64,000 nucleotides of DNA, from the NCBI GenBank assembly GCA_026874595.1, contig CM049306.1:10997019-11061018 (forward strand). The letters are read 5' to 3'. Below are positions 62,038 through 64,000 of the stretch, piece after piece. The notes under the pieces were generated by a model. It ran no database searches and had not been told where the DNA came from. It saw only the letters and a program-made list of their open reading frames with translations. Both the position numbers and the translations under genes were made by a program. This DNA comes from Sipunculus nudus (Eukaryota; Annelida; Sipuncula; Golfingiida; Sipunculidae). How positions within the stretch are numbered: position 1 is the stretch's first letter; each line of letters opens with the position of its first letter.

Positions 62038-62316
62038 GTTTCCCACCCGCTAGTACCTTGTTTACTTCATAGATGGCGATACTATCAAACGGAGTTCTAT
62101 ATAAACATGCTACAGTTTCGTAATCGTATATTTCATAAACATAGAATGTTAAACCCTAAATTGACTTTTTTAAATAAGAATATAAGTTAAAACTTTTATT
62201 TTTGCCAAATATTGTTTGAATTGTATTTTAAAGAAAATTCACTTATTCATCGTCCGTCTCCAACAGGAAGCGTCCTCTAGCGGTCACCTTGCGACTTCTC
62301 TTTAGGATCTGTCAAA
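62038..62316. promoter_or_regulatory. Candidate bidirectional promoter region of EEA1
   Basis: This 279-bp gap lies between the EEA1 start codon and the possible divergent exon, and must hold the EEA1 5' UTR and proximal promoter unless a further non-coding exon exists. It has a GC-richer segment at ~62250-62310 and ATAGATGGCGAT near 62070, a YY1-like ATGGCG core. No clear TATA box is placed. The role is inferred from position. Confidence 0.4.
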
Positions 62317-62361
62317 ATGCTGTCCTCCAGTTGGAGCCGCGTTATTCCACAGATTCGCAAG
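62317..62361 (+). CDS. Possible first coding exon of a divergent gene
   Basis: An ATG at 62317 opens 15 codons (MLSSSWSRVIPQIRK) ending at AAG|GTAATTTAAC, a good donor in phase 0. Two Arg, a Lys, several Ser and no acidic residue resemble a mitochondrial targeting leader. It sits 279 bp from the EEA1 start codon on the opposite strand, typical of a shared promoter. I could not find its next exon before 64000, so the product is unknown and the call rests on composition and splice site alone. Confidence 0.35.
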
Positions 62362-63014
62362 GTAATTTAACATATATATGCGTGATTCGTCTAATTATAA
62401 ATGCTTTATCAGCTCTAATCAACGATTGCCCGATCAAAGGATCCATTGTTATTTTCTGTCAATTTATTTAAAATCTCTCTTGACATCTGAATTATCGCTC
62501 ACCGGGGCTGCTCTGGTACTCTTCCCTTGCTCAGTTGAGCTTTTTATTTTATCAGGTATGACCCATGCCTTTTTAGCATTTAATTTATTATGTGACATCG
62601 GTTATAGGTGCATTATACTGGGATGATATTCCGGGAGCTAAAACAACAAGTGAACCCACATTTTTAATTTTATGCAGAAAAATGTTGGTTCAGTGCCTAA
62701 TAGTAATACTATAGTCCGTTTTACACCCCCTGTCCTCCTGATTTCGGAGCGAATATAGAATACCTCAGGCACCCTGGTTATCAGAACGTCCTAAAGAGGG
62801 CGATACATTTGATGGGGATAGAGAGGAAAAATGGGGTATAGTCTTTTTGGGGTTCATTTTTAATAATAGAAGAGTTGTGATGTGACTTGTAACATCTGAG
62901 TATCTGATTATTAGGTATGTCTTGTACCTATCTGACGTCCGGTACTGTTTGATCTGGAAGAGACAGAGATATATGTGATTATTATACGTGACATTCAATG
63001 AACATATCCATGAG

Positions 63015-63080
63015 CAAGACTCAAACCAGCGACCGTCTGCAGAGAAGTCCTGAGCTCTACCACTGAGCTAAGAAGACTTT
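63015..63080 (-). repeat. tRNA-like sequence, probably a SINE head or tRNA pseudogene
   Basis: On the minus strand it reads TTAGCTCAGTGGTAGAGC (a good A box) and, ~30 nt later, GGTTTGAGTC (B box). The anticodon arm and acceptor pairing are poor, so a functional tRNA is unlikely. Confidence 0.5.
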
Positions 63081-63339
63081 TTGAATGTTTTTGGAAAATG
63101 GGGGTATTTAAGTTTAGACAAAAGATGTTTATGCGTGAATGAGCATGATCACGTGAGTTGGTCTCGTTGTCAAAGTGATCGGGGGAAACCCCAGTTGTGA
63201 TGATGTCATTTATAGTGGGCGAAATCGTCCCTAGACCAAATCGTCAATTCATATGTTTGACATGGAAATGTGTAGTAGGCCTAGTAAGACGAGGTACTAA
63301 ATAGATATGAAACTGAAAATGGTAACAATGATGTAAATT

Positions 63340-63600
63340 GATGAATGATAAATAATGTGGAATAATGATGGGGGGGGGACCCCCAAACCTCCCTGTAATA
63401 GGTAGAATGATAATAATGAATGATAAATAATGTGGAATAATGATGGGGGGAGACCCCCCACTCCCCCCCTCCCTCCTGTAATAGGTAGAATGATCAGAAT
63501 GAATGATAAATAATAAGGAATAATTGGGGGGAGACCCGGCCCCAAACCCCCCCCCCCCCCTTGTGGGAGGAATAGATGAATGATAGATCAATGAATCATT
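63340..63600. repeat. ~80-bp tandem repeat with G-runs
   Basis: Three units of GAATGATAAATAATGTGGAA followed by a GGGGG/CCCCC stretch and GTAATAGGTAGAATGAT. The G and C runs are of uneven length. Confidence 0.85.
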
Positions 63601-64000
63601 AGGAAAAGATCGTAGAGAAATGGCACAGGAACGAAGTGAAGTGTAGCAAGATAGTGAATGGATGAGATTGTGTGAGATGGTGATTCCTGATGACGTAATG
63701 GAGAAATTGGGGGAAGCCTACGGCAACATGGCGGCGTTGGTTTAGGAAAGACAGAGGGGGAGGAATACAGGATACAAATGATAGAAAACTTAGAAGGAAT
63801 GGACAAATAGACAGTTATTAGTGACGGTATGTGTTACTAAATACATACATCTCTTGCAATAGGCAGGGTGGGCAAGTTATGTTGGCCGGTTCAGGTGCCT
63901 GAGGTATTCTATATTCGTACCCTGATTTCTTGCGATAATCTCTACATATGACAAACTTGCGAAACAAAATTTGCATGCCTTGCATAAGAGGCAAAAGTGT

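Larger units (their letters stand above)
57868..61821 (-). other. Parts of introns 2 and 3 of EEA1, nothing else seen
   Basis: 57868-59123 and 59217-61821 are AT-rich, unique-looking intron apart from the (ATT)n tract. The 5' introns of this gene are the longest, a common place for enhancers, but I see no specific site. Confidence 0.6.
62750..63917. repeat. 1.17-kb block bounded by 24-bp inverted repeats
   Basis: 62750-62773 and 63894-63917 are exact reverse complements (CGAATATAGAATACC... / ...GGTATTCTATATTCG). The block contains the tRNA-like sequence and the G-run tandem repeat. A composite transposon-like unit is possible; no transposase is present. Confidence 0.5.

Noticed and set aside
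63015-63080. Functional tRNA gene
   Set aside because: A and B boxes are present but anticodon and acceptor stems do not pair properly.

Overview
The window is animal nuclear DNA: AT-rich, with GT-AG introns and dense intronic repeats. The repeat style (pearl/Helentron-like elements with RGAC microsatellites, a DIRS retrotransposon) suggests a mollusc, most likely a bivalve. The phylum is inferred from memory of such repeats, not shown directly.

One host gene fills nearly the whole window. It is an early endosome antigen 1 (EEA1) orthologue on the minus strand. Its start codon is at 62037-62035 and the last exon visible here ends at 8144. I resolve 39 coding exons totalling 4737 nt (1579 codons), with matching reading phase at every junction. 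Order along the protein: a short basic N-terminus, a Gly/Ser/Pro linker, three C2H2 zinc-finger exons (vertebrate EEA1 has one), about 1,400 residues of coiled coil with several blocks recognisably like human EEA1, and the first half of the FYVE zinc finger. The second half of FYVE and the stop codon are not in the window; they should lie to the left of position 1, beyond an intron of more than 8.1 kb.

Most introns are short and plain; a few are swollen with repeats. 1-7765: tandem and truncated copies of repeat family B. 8643-10463: a non-autonomous Helitron with 280-bp internal repeats, and a smaller inverted relative at 35260-36143. 12391-13914, 16384-20409 and 53203-55613: family C elements with a palindromic 5' end, ~340-bp core repeats, an RGAC microsatellite and a 3' hairpin. 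27354-31825: a complete-ended but broken DIRS-like retrotransposon in the same orientation as the gene. 45661-48842: a long family B element. 55840-57867: family D with 180-bp repeats and a nested insertion. Two intronic palindromes (21200-21439 and 40027-40158) and a five-fold duplication of one splice-donor region (39081-39360) also stand out.

Upstream of EEA1, a 279-bp gap separates its start codon from a possible first exon of a divergent plus-strand gene (62317-62361) whose 15-residue start resembles a mitochondrial leader. The right end (62750-63917) holds a repeat-like block bounded by 24-bp inverted repeats.
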